A DNA stretch of 64,000 nucleotides from Sporohalobacter salinus (GTDB taxonomy: Bacteria; Bacillota; Halanaerobiia; Halobacteroidales; Acetohalobiaceae): the NCBI RefSeq assembly GCF_016908635.1, contig NZ_JAFBEG010000004.1, positions 108,308 to 172,307 of the forward strand. Direction: 5' to 3'. A model generated the notes under the pieces. That model worked only from the letters and a program-made list of their open reading frames with translations. It had not been told where the DNA came from and made no database searches. Below, one piece after another: positions 20,229-27,544 of the stretch (the first letter of the stretch is position 1; the number at the start of each line of letters is the position of its first letter). The position numbers were made by a program, and so were the translations under genes.

Positions 20229-21059
20229 ATGGCAACGCGTTATACTGCTGATGAAATTGTAGAAAGATTGAGATCTGAGATTAAGGATAGACGTCCTTTG
20301 TTTATGCCTAATTGTGGTATGGGGTTATCAGGTAAACTACAGGAAAAGGGAGGTTCTGATCTTATTTGCGTTTCCCCGACTAGCTGGTGGCGCTTGCGAG
20401 GCCAGGGGTCATTAGCAGCTTTTTTACCTTTTAGTGATATTAATGAATTAGTTTTTGAAATGGCTAGAGAAATAACTGCAACAGTGGATGAAGTTCCTCT
20501 AATTTCGCTTTCAGGCCCTCATAATCCTTTATTAGGTCATCGAGAACATCTTAAGCGATTGTGGGAGGCAGGGATTTCAGGAATTAATCCGTTTATAAGT
20601 AAGATTTATGATGAGAGTTTTTGTGAGCAGATTAGTAATATTGATATGGGCTGGGAAAATGAAGTTGAGATTGTGAAGGTAGCTAATGAAATGAACATGT
20701 TTTCATTTGCTTATGCTTTTAATCCTGAAGAAGCAGAGATATTAACTGAAGCAGGTGCAGATGTTATTGCTTCGCATTGTGGAGCAACGCGGGGAGGACT
20801 TAAAGGAGCAAAAACTGGTTTATCTTTGGAAGAAGCAGCAGAGTTAAGTCAGGAAATTTTTGATGCAGCTAAAAAAGTAAATGAAGATGTCATACTGTTT
20901 GCTCATGGAGGACCAATAGAAGGGCCTAAAGAGGTAGAGTATATCTTTCAACATACTAATGCTCATGGATTTACAGGGGGATCTGCGGCAGAAAGGATAC
21001 CAATCGAAGAATCTATTTATAATGTGACTAAAGAATACAAGAATGTTCCCATGGAATAG
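20229..21059 (+). CDS. Phosphoenolpyruvate-hydrolase-family TIM-barrel protein (Tm-1 C-terminal domain type)
   Basis: A 276-residue protein of the PEP-hydrolase-like family (Pfam PF09370 type), related to the C-terminal half of the plant Tm-1 protein. Recognisable parts are the opening with MPNCGMGLSGK, the SLSGPHNPLLGHREHL segment, EAGADVIASHCGATRGG and the phosphate-loop-like HGFTGGSAAERIPIE. The reaction of the bacterial proteins is not known to me. It is followed 49 bases later by the Tm-1-like ATP-binding partner, the usual pairing. Neighbours suggest a role in breaking down a carbon skeleton. Confidence 0.85.
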   Translation: MATRYTADEIVERLRSEIKDRRPLFMPNCGMGLSGKLQEKGGSDLICVSPTSWWRLRGQGSLAAFLPFSDINELVFEMAREITATVDEVPLISLSGPHNPLLGHREHLKRLWEAGISGINPFISKIYDESFCEQISNIDMGWENEVEIVKVANEMNMFSFAYAFNPEEAEILTEAGADVIASHCGATRGGLKGAKTGLSLEEAAELSQEIFDAAKKVNEDVILFAHGGPIEGPKEVEYIFQHTNAHGFTGGSAAERIPIEESIYNVTKEYKNVPME

Positions 21060-21108
21060 ATATTTTATGGTGTTATTTATACTAAAGAGGGGAGGGAATA
21101 AATTAGTT

Positions 21109-22485
21109 ATGAGTGAGAAGCCTAATATTATATGTACAGGGACTCTTGATACTAAAGGGGATGAAATTAAATTTATTGCAGAAAAAGTAAAGGAATTTGG
21201 TGGACAACCTATAATTATGGATCTTAGCCTTGGTGGTGAAGTAGATTGGGCAGATATATCATTAGACGAGGTTCTTTCTGTTAACAATGAGCAAAAAGAA
21301 GAAGTATTTCAATTATCCCGTTCTGATGCCATTGATGTAGTAGGACAAGCAGGGGCAGTAAAGATTAAAGAACTTTATAAAGATGGTAAAGTGGACGGAA
21401 TTATTTCCTGGGCAGGTTCAGTTGGTACTTCAACGGTTACGACTGTAATGCGTGCATTACCCTTTGGGATTCCTAAAATAATGATGTGTACTCTTGCTTC
21501 TGGTGATGTTAGTTCGTGGTTAGGCAATAAAGATATCTACATCTTGAATCCGGTTTCCGAAAAAGGAATAAATCGTGTGACCAGAAAGATTGTATCTAAA
21601 GCAGCTGCTGGAATTGTAAATATGGGAAGAGCAGAAATTAAAGAAATGGAGGTAAATTCCTTAGCAGCTTTAACTGCTTACGGGACAACAACTCCAACTG
21701 TTATGAAGTGTGCTGATCATATGGAGGATAATGGTTGGGATACTATGATGGTTCATCAGGTTGGTACTGGTGCAACCATGGAAGACTTGATACGCTCTGG
21801 TGAAATTGAAGCAGTTTTTGATATCACTACTGGAGAGTTGAGTAATGAGATGCTTGGTAGTATCTATGGTCTTCCAGATACATGGAAAGGAGAAAGACTT
21901 ACTGCAGCTAGTGAAATGGGAATACCTCAAATTGTGTGTCCAGGAGGTTTAGCTCAAGTGGCTTACGGTGCTTTAGATACAGTATCAGAGAGTATTTTAG
22001 AAGATTTTAAGACTGGAGAACGAGTATCTTATCAAAATTCAAAAGAGCCTTATGTTCATAATTCAGCAGTTACTATTATTCCCCCAACTTTGGAAGAAAC
22101 AAAAACTCTGGGTAAACAAATAATCGAAAAATTGAATAAGACAAATGGCCCAACTGCTTTAATTGTACCAATGCAGGGTTGGTCAGCATATGATCAGCCT
22201 GAAGAACTTGCTAATCGTGAAAGAGGATGGGCTAAAGGAAATGGGGATGGGCCTGTATGGATGCCAGATCCTGAGATACCAAAATGGTCAAAAAGAGCGA
22301 TGGTTATGTGGTCTGTGTTTAAAGAAAAGGTAAACAATGATAATGAAAACCTAGATTTAATAAAGTGTGATATGCATATTTTAGATAAAGAATTTGCTAG
22401 TTTCCTCTGTGATTGTATGGATGATATGCTTAGAGGAGATTGGGAAAGCGGTATGTATAGAGGGCATCCTAAAGTTGTTGAGTAA
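21109..22485 (+). CDS. Tm-1-like ATP-binding domain protein (UPF0261)
   Basis: A 458-residue protein equivalent to the N-terminal half of plant Tm-1, which binds ATP. The opening IICTGTLDTKGDEI, the GSVGTSTVTTVMRALPFGIPKIMM block, and near the C-terminus IVPMQGWSAYD are family landmarks. It is slightly longer than usual because of a tail with RGDWESGMYRGHP. Function in bacteria is unassigned; ATP binding makes it a candidate kinase or ligase acting with the TIM-barrel protein encoded just upstream. The start is ATG 21109, behind GGGGAGGG; longer in-frame readings overlap the previous gene. Confidence 0.87.
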   Translation: MSEKPNIICTGTLDTKGDEIKFIAEKVKEFGGQPIIMDLSLGGEVDWADISLDEVLSVNNEQKEEVFQLSRSDAIDVVGQAGAVKIKELYKDGKVDGIISWAGSVGTSTVTTVMRALPFGIPKIMMCTLASGDVSSWLGNKDIYILNPVSEKGINRVTRKIVSKAAAGIVNMGRAEIKEMEVNSLAALTAYGTTTPTVMKCADHMEDNGWDTMMVHQVGTGATMEDLIRSGEIEAVFDITTGELSNEMLGSIYGLPDTWKGERLTAASEMGIPQIVCPGGLAQVAYGALDTVSESILEDFKTGERVSYQNSKEPYVHNSAVTIIPPTLEETKTLGKQIIEKLNKTNGPTALIVPMQGWSAYDQPEELANRERGWAKGNGDGPVWMPDPEIPKWSKRAMVMWSVFKEKVNNDNENLDLIKCDMHILDKEFASFLCDCMDDMLRGDWESGMYRGHPKVVE

Positions 22486-22494
22486 AGTTTTAGT

Positions 22495-22535
22495 CTCCTC
22501 TCTTGAGCCGTTAGGTTTTAAGCTCAGGAGAGGAG
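22495..22535 (+). other. Intercistronic hairpin without a T run
   Basis: CTCCTCTCTTGAGC and GCTCAGGAGAGGAG form a 14-bp stem with one G-U pair and a 13-base loop. No T run follows, so it is unlikely to be a terminator. It may protect or separate the mRNA parts of the upstream and downstream genes. Confidence 0.5.
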
Positions 22536-22586
22536 GATCCAAGTTTGGTTAAATAGAATTCAGAAGAATTAGGGGAGATTTTATTT

Positions 22587-23480
22587 ATGATTATTGATGT
22601 TCATACTCACTTATGGCCTCCAGATCAAACTCCTAAAGAAATGATATCTTATTTTAAAAAAAGAGAATTTGGAACTGAAATTTCAAATATTTTATCAGGA
22701 GAAGGCCTTCTGTCATATATGAAAAAAGCTAATATTGAACGAAGTATTGTAGCACCATTGGCGTTTCATGCAGATGCTGATAACAAAGAATTAAAGCAAT
22801 ATAATCTTTATGTAAAAGAAGAGGTTAAAAAAGCTAATGAGAAATTAATTGGTTTATGTATGATTAATCCTTATGAAGGTGAAGAATCAATAGAACTATT
22901 AAGGAAATATATTGAAGACTGGGATTTTCAAGGACTAAAACTTCATCCTTCAATACAGGAATTTTATCCAAATAATGAAGAAATCTTTCCTATATATGAA
23001 ACTATGCAAGAGTACAAACTACCGATATTATTTCATAGTGGTAGTATTGGCATAAAGCCCTTCAAAAACAAATTTAGTAGGCCGTATTTATTAGATGATG
23101 TTGCCTGTGAATTTTCTGAATTGCCTATTATACTAGGACACAGTGGTCGGATTTGGTATGAAGAGACTGCAATGCTTCTCAGAAAGCATGAGAATATTTA
23201 TGCAGATATTAGTACTAATATAGGTCGGTTGGAAAGTAATATATCTGCTCCTATGGAGTGGATGTTATCTAAAATAAAGATTTGGTCCGGTAATCTTGAT
23301 AAAGTTTTTTTTGGTTCTGACTATCCTTTTTATTTTCAAGAAAAAACATTAGATGTTTTGAATAAAGCAAAGAAGGGATCTAATTTGTCTTCACATTATG
23401 ATGATTTAATTACTAAAAAAGATATAAAAAAAATTACTACTAAAAATTATTATGAATTTTGTAAAAAATATGATCTATAA
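22587..23480 (+). CDS. Amidohydrolase-family (Amidohydro_2) metal-dependent enzyme
   Basis: A 297-residue TIM-barrel hydrolase of the ACMSD/2-pyrone-dicarboxylate lactonase superfamily. The metal and catalytic motifs are complete: His6/His8 in DVHTHLW, GLKLHP, LFHSGS, LGHSGR and Asp in GSDYPF. Such enzymes hydrolyse lactones or decarboxylate acids. In this cluster a lactonase step or a non-oxidative decarboxylation is a reasonable guess, but the substrate cannot be read from sequence. It starts at ATG 22587 behind GGGGAG and lies 27 bases before the RuBisCO-like gene. Confidence 0.85.
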   Translation: MIIDVHTHLWPPDQTPKEMISYFKKREFGTEISNILSGEGLLSYMKKANIERSIVAPLAFHADADNKELKQYNLYVKEEVKKANEKLIGLCMINPYEGEESIELLRKYIEDWDFQGLKLHPSIQEFYPNNEEIFPIYETMQEYKLPILFHSGSIGIKPFKNKFSRPYLLDDVACEFSELPIILGHSGRIWYEETAMLLRKHENIYADISTNIGRLESNISAPMEWMLSKIKIWSGNLDKVFFGSDYPFYFQEKTLDVLNKAKKGSNLSSHYDDLITKKDIKKITTKNYYEFCKKYDL

Positions 23481-23507
23481 TAATTAAAAATTTGGGGAGG
23501 TGATCCT

Positions 23508-24785
23508 ATGAATAAAAAAGAAGTATTTAGTTTAACTGAGGAAGTAAATTCAAAGGATTATGTAATAGCCACATATTATATTGAACTTCCTGTAGAGGAA
23601 GATATTGTTAATAAAGCTTCTTCTTTTGCAGAAGGCCAGACAATAGGGACTTGGCTTCCTGTTGCTGGGATTAATAATGAAATGAGAGAAAAACATATGG
23701 GAAAAGTAGTTAACATTTTTGATATACCTCCTTACGAATTATCAACGCAGGTTAATACAGAGTATAGGTATTACCTAATACAATTAGCATTTCCCACAAT
23801 TAATTTTGAATCGCAATTTCCTATGTTTTTAACTACACTATTAGGCAATGATGCTTCTACTTCTGCTCAGGTTAAATTGGTTGATCTTCAGCTTCCTGAA
23901 AGTTTTATCGGAGGTTTCAATGGACCTAATTTTGGTATAGAAGGAGTAAGGGAACTAGTAGGAGTAAAAAAGAGACCGTTAATATTAAATATGATTAAAC
24001 CTTGTACAGGGCTTGATCCTGAGACTGGAGCTCAAATATTTTACAAAACTGCTCTTGGTGGTGTTGATCTTATAAAAGATGATGAACTTTTAGGTAATCC
24101 AAGTTTTAATAGAGTTAGTGAACGTGTTAAAGCTTATAAAAAAGCAGCAGAGAGGGCTTATGAAGAGACTGGCAAAAAAACTCTTTATGTTGTAAATGTT
24201 ACCGATAGAGCTGATAAGATTCTTGAAAATGCAAGAAAAGCGGTTGAGTTGGGTGTATCTGCAATTATGGTTAATTTTGCTACAGTAGGTTATAGTCTCC
24301 TTCATACTTTAGCTCAAGAAATCAATATTCCTATAATCGGTCACTATGCTGGAGTAGGTACGTATTGTGAAGGGGTTAAAAGCGGAATGAGTTCTCCATT
24401 GGCTGTAGGTAAGTTAGCTCGTTTGGCAGGTGCTGATATTGTAGTTATTAATACTCCCTATGGAAATTATCCTTTACGGCATCAAAAGTATATAAAAACT
24501 ATAAATTTTCTTACCTTACCATTTTATCAGGTTAAATCAGTATTTCCTGCAGTTGGAGGGGGAGTACATCCTGGAATGGTTAAAAAGTTTATTTCAGATT
24601 TTGGTCGAGATATTGTATTGGCTGTTGGAGGTGCTATTCATGGTCATCCAGAAGGAGCAACTTCTGGTTCAAAAGCCATGCGTCAAGCAGTTGGGGCGGT
24701 AATGAATGATATTTCTTTAAAGGAAGCGGCACAACAAAATAAAGAATTAAGAATTGCTTTGAAGCATTGGGGGATAAGTGATTAA
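23508..24785 (+). CDS. RuBisCO-like protein (form IV type)
   Basis: A 425-residue homologue of the RuBisCO large subunit. The conserved Lys of IKPCTGLD and the KDDE motif (carbamylated Lys plus Asp/Glu metal ligands, in GGVDLIKDDELLGN) are kept. The loop-6 lysine region and the second active-site Lys (here CT instead of PK) are not, so it should enolise or decarboxylate rather than fix CO2. The C-terminal phosphate-site motifs PAVGGGVHPG and VGGAIHGHPEG remain. RuBisCO-like proteins are established in methionine salvage and, as decarboxylase or transcarboxylase/hydrolase, in D-apiose catabolism. No methionine-salvage gene lies nearby. The start is ATG 23508 after GGGGAGGTG. Confidence 0.92.
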   Translation: MNKKEVFSLTEEVNSKDYVIATYYIELPVEEDIVNKASSFAEGQTIGTWLPVAGINNEMREKHMGKVVNIFDIPPYELSTQVNTEYRYYLIQLAFPTINFESQFPMFLTTLLGNDASTSAQVKLVDLQLPESFIGGFNGPNFGIEGVRELVGVKKRPLILNMIKPCTGLDPETGAQIFYKTALGGVDLIKDDELLGNPSFNRVSERVKAYKKAAERAYEETGKKTLYVVNVTDRADKILENARKAVELGVSAIMVNFATVGYSLLHTLAQEINIPIIGHYAGVGTYCEGVKSGMSSPLAVGKLARLAGADIVVINTPYGNYPLRHQKYIKTINFLTLPFYQVKSVFPAVGGGVHPGMVKKFISDFGRDIVLAVGGAIHGHPEGATSGSKAMRQAVGAVMNDISLKEAAQQNKELRIALKHWGISD

Positions 24786-24807
24786 GTAAATAAGGTTAAA
24801 ATAATGT

Positions 24808-24861
24808 GAAGCCGGAATTGATTGTTTAAATTTATCATAATAAAAGAATTAATCCGGCTTC
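24808..24861. terminator. Terminator-like hairpin between convergent genes
   Basis: GAAGCCGGA and TCCGGCTTC form a perfect 9-bp GC-rich stem, extended by AT pairs, around a loop of about 36 bases. On the minus strand it is followed by ACATTATTTT, so it probably ends the DeoR transcript. It may also stop the RuBisCO-like transcript. Confidence 0.6.
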
Positions 24862-24874
24862 TGTATCTTATACT

Positions 24875-25654
24875 TTATTTGGCAACTTTTACTTCTATAC
24901 CTGCATTTCTTATTTCTTTAATTTTTTTCTCAGGAGTTTTATCATCTGTAATTAAGACGTCTATTTCTTCTATGCTGGCAAATTGAGTAGCTGAGACTTG
25001 ACCAATTTTTGTATGATCAAGTAAAGCAACTAGCTTTTTTGATTTCGATAACATTTTTTCTTTTAGTTGAGCTTCATAAAAATTAAAATCTGTTAGCCCG
25101 TCTTGTAATGTGAAACCATGGGCTGAGGTAAACATTATATCTGCATTAGTTTTAGTCAACATTTCTTTTCCTAGTAACCCTTCTATAGCTCCAGAATTAG
25201 ATCTTACTATTCCACCTAATAAAATAACATTACAATTTTTAAATTCTTTTGTTTTCAAAGCGGTATATAGACCATTAGTAATAATAGTTAGATTCTTTTC
25301 TTTTAAGAAAGAAAGGAAATATAAAATAGTAGAACTGGCATCTAAAAAGATTGATTGTCGTTCTTTAATTAATTTAGCTGCTTCTTGTCCAATTATTTTC
25401 TTTTCTTTTATATTTTTTTCGCTTCTATAGTGAAAATCAAGATAATCAGCTTTTTCTTGTGGTTCGTTTGAAGATCTAGGAAGTACTGCACCTCCGTGAA
25501 CTCGTTTTAAAAATCCTTCTTTTTCTAACTTTTTAAAGTCTTTTCTGATTGTAGTTCCAGTGACATTAAGTAGTTTTTTTAGTTCTTGAGTAGTTACTTG
25601 TTTTTTTTCTTTTAGTATATTTAAAATTTTATCTTGTCTTGCTGATGATAACAT
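24875..25654 (-). CDS. DeoR/GlpR-family transcriptional regulator
   Basis: A 259-residue repressor. The N-terminal winged HTH (KILNILKEKKQVTTQELKKL, TIRKDFKKLEKEGFLKRVHGG) is typical, followed by a DeoRC sensor domain of the ribose-isomerase fold that usually binds a phosphorylated sugar. It is convergent with the RuBisCO-like gene and divergent from rpiB. The two A/C-rich repeat blocks in the divergent region (25817-25837 and 25870-25890), with the copy upstream of the TIM-like gene, are its likely operators. It probably represses both arms and itself until a sugar-phosphate intermediate builds up. Confidence 0.92.
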   Translation of the reverse strand: MLSSARQDKILNILKEKKQVTTQELKKLLNVTGTTIRKDFKKLEKEGFLKRVHGGAVLPRSSNEPQEKADYLDFHYRSEKNIKEKKIIGQEAAKLIKERQSIFLDASSTILYFLSFLKEKNLTIITNGLYTALKTKEFKNCNVILLGGIVRSNSGAIEGLLGKEMLTKTNADIMFTSAHGFTLQDGLTDFNFYEAQLKEKMLSKSKKLVALLDHTKIGQVSATQFASIEEIDVLITDDKTPEKKIKEIRNAGIEVKVAK

Positions 25655-26164
25655 TTCTAATTACCTCCTTTTTTCATAAATAAGAGTTAATATAATATAG
25701 CTATTTTTATTTAGCTTTATTTGCTTTTAAGTACTTACTATCATAATATTTTATCATAATTTAATATTAAATATCAACCTGATATATAATATTATTAAAT
25801 ATATATTAGTCTAAATAAAAACTAACAAAAACAAACCAATTTATTCTCCCTCTCCAAACAAAACTAAACAAAACTAAACGAAAACAAACCTTGCATAATA
25901 AAAGGATTTATGTTACTATAATAGTGAGAAAAGTTTGATGAAAAGCTTAATAATAAATTATAGATGATGAGCAATTTAATTATAGTATAATTGTTAGAAA
26001 ATTAAAACAAAATAAAATATAAATTTTATCAAAAAATAACTTTGTATAATACTGAGAATAATAAAAAATGATGAGTTATTATTTATCATAAAAGATAAAG
26101 AATTTATCTTTACATTCTTCTTCAGTATTAATTAATTAGTAATTTAGAGAGGAGGAAAAAAATA
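25655..26164. promoter_or_regulatory. Divergent regulatory region between deoR-type gene and rpiB
   Basis: This 510-base region has no gene. It holds two similar 21-base blocks ending in AAAACAAACC (25817-25837 and 25870-25890), the rpiB-side promoter described separately, and a weaker A/C-rich stretch with an ACTTTGTATAATACT segment near 26000-26060. The leader from the promoter to rpiB is about 240 bases, and I see no known riboswitch in it. Confidence 0.6.
25854..25919 (+). promoter_or_regulatory. Operator repeats and promoter of the rpiB-tal-tkt unit
   Basis: Repeats AAACAAAACTAAAC / AAAACTAAACG / AAAACAAACC lead directly into TTGCAT (25891-25896), a 17-base spacer and TACTAT (25914-25919). 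The spacer begins AATAAAAG as in the copy at 18857-18885, and the -10 region is also alike. Shared sequence upstream of two separate genes of one pathway supports a common repressor. Confidence 0.68.
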
Positions 26165-26644
26165 ATGTCGGTGATAAAAGACAAAGAATATGTGATTGGC
26201 TGTGATAGAGCTGGAGTAGAATTAAAAAGAATAATTAAGGATTTGCTTGATAAAGAAGGGGTGGAATATGAGGATGTAGGTGTCGATAGTGAAGATATTA
26301 GCATTGTTTATCCTAAAATTGCCAAAAGAGTAGTGGATCAAATTAAAAAAAGTGATTATGAAAAAGAAGGCATTTTAATCTGTGGAACTGGAATCGGTAT
26401 GGCGATTTCTGCTAATAAGTTTTCTGGAATTTATGCTGCTCGATGTCATGACTGTTATTCTGCAGAGAGAGCTAGATTGAGTAATGATACAAATGTGATT
26501 ACTATGGGATCTCGGGTGATAGGTTCAGTATTAGCTCAAAAAGTAGTACAAGAATGGTTAAGTCTAGAATTTCAATCTACTGAACGTTCAATGCCTAAAA
26601 TAAATAAGATTAAATCATATGAAAAAGAAAATTTTACAAAATAA
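26165..26644 (+). CDS. rpiB: RpiB/LacA/LacB-family sugar-phosphate isomerase
   Basis: A 159-residue isomerase with the active-site Cys in CGTGIG, the anion-hole glycines and the His in ARCHD. RpiB interconverts ribose 5-phosphate and ribulose 5-phosphate; paralogues (EryI/DerI) act on erythrose 4-phosphate and erythrulose 4-phosphate. The opening is ADHAG-like but reads GCDRAGVELK, a departure from the classic AxDHAG. With a TIM-like isomerase under the same operator, tetrose-phosphate activity is a serious option. It starts at ATG 26165 behind GAGGAGG and heads rpiB-tal-tkt. Confidence 0.87.
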   Translation: MSVIKDKEYVIGCDRAGVELKRIIKDLLDKEGVEYEDVGVDSEDISIVYPKIAKRVVDQIKKSDYEKEGILICGTGIGMAISANKFSGIYAARCHDCYSAERARLSNDTNVITMGSRVIGSVLAQKVVQEWLSLEFQSTERSMPKINKIKSYEKENFTK

Positions 26645-26745
26645 AATTTTAATTTTATTTATTCTCTACATTAGTACTTAGGTTTGTAATATAAATTTAT
26701 AAGGATTAGATATTGTAATTATATTATCATAAGGAGGGAATAAAA

Positions 26746-27393
26746 GTGAAATTTTTTATTGATACTGCAAATTTAAAGCAGATTGAGAAGGCAGCTAACT
26801 TAGGTGTTATTGATGGAGTTACTACTAATCCTAGTTTAGTAGCTAAAGAAGGAGATGTTGATTTTCATACTAGAATTAAAGAAATCTGTAAATTAGTTGA
26901 TGGTCCGGTTAGTGCTGAGGTAATTAGTTTGGAAGCAGATGGAATGATTGAAGAAGCTAGAGAGTTAGCAGATTTAGCTCCTAATGTGGTAGTTAAGATT
27001 CCAATGACAGAAGAAGGATTAAAAGCGGTTAAAGTACTAGAAGATGAAGGTATTAATACTAATGTAACATTAGTATTTTCAGCTAACCAAGCTTTATTGG
27101 CGGCTAAAGCTGGAGCAACTTTTATTAGTCCTTTTGTAGGGCGGTTAGATGATAGAGCTCATGAAGGTATGAAATTAATAAAAGAAATTAATCAAATTTT
27201 AGAAAATTATAATTTAGATAGTGAAATTATAACAGCTAGTGTTAGAAGTCCAAAACATGTTAAGAAAGCTGCATTAATAGGAGCAGATATTGCTACAATT
27301 CCATTTAAAATTGTTCAGAAAATGTCAAAACATCCTTTAACTGATATTGGAATTGAAAGATTTCTAGATGATTGGAAAAAGGCTCAAGGATAG
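26746..27393 (+). CDS. tal: Transaldolase, short TalC/MipB type
   Basis: A 215-residue aldolase of the small transaldolase/fructose-6-phosphate aldolase group. Landmarks are the opening [28 protein letters not shown], the Schiff-base Lys in VVKIPMT, and [11 protein letters not shown]. It transfers a dihydroxyacetone unit, linking erythrose 4-phosphate and fructose 6-phosphate to sedoheptulose 7-phosphate and glyceraldehyde 3-phosphate. The start is GTG 26746 behind AAGGAGGG. It lies 101 bases after rpiB and is separated from transketolase by a terminator-like hairpin. Confidence 0.92.
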   Translation: MKFFIDTANLKQIEKAANLGVIDGVTTNPSLVAKEGDVDFHTRIKEICKLVDGPVSAEVISLEADGMIEEARELADLAPNVVVKIPMTEEGLKAVKVLEDEGINTNVTLVFSANQALLAAKAGATFISPFVGRLDDRAHEGMKLIKEINQILENYNLDSEIITASVRSPKHVKKAALIGADIATIPFKIVQKMSKHPLTDIGIERFLDDWKKAQG

Positions 27394-27426
27394 TTATATA
27401 ACTTAGAGACTTATAAGTAAAATTAG

Positions 27427-27496
27427 ACTCTCTTCTTTCTAAAGGGTTTTAGTAGGAGTTAAGAAATGTTATAATTTTAGAAAGGAGAGAGTTTTT
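27427..27496 (+). terminator. Terminator or attenuator between transaldolase and transketolase genes
   Basis: ACTCTCTTCTTTCTAAA (27427-27443) and TTTAGAAAGGAGAGAGT (27476-27492) form a 17-bp stem with one wobble pair and a 32-base loop, followed by TTTT. Located inside an apparent operon, it should lower transketolase expression unless a separate promoter exists. Confidence 0.65.
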
Positions 27497-27544
27497 ATCC
27501 TTATGTAACTTAACCGATTAAATTCTAAATTTGGGAGGGATTCA

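Noticed and set aside
23508..24785. A true CO2-fixing RuBisCO large subunit
   Set aside because: Loop-6 lysine and the second active-site lysine motif are not conserved, and no phosphoribulokinase or small subunit is nearby; only the KDDE metal site remains.
25801..25900. A CRISPR-like or satellite repeat (A/C-rich units)
   Set aside because: The units are short, imperfect and without spacers of constant length, and they sit directly before a promoter; operator repeats explain them better.
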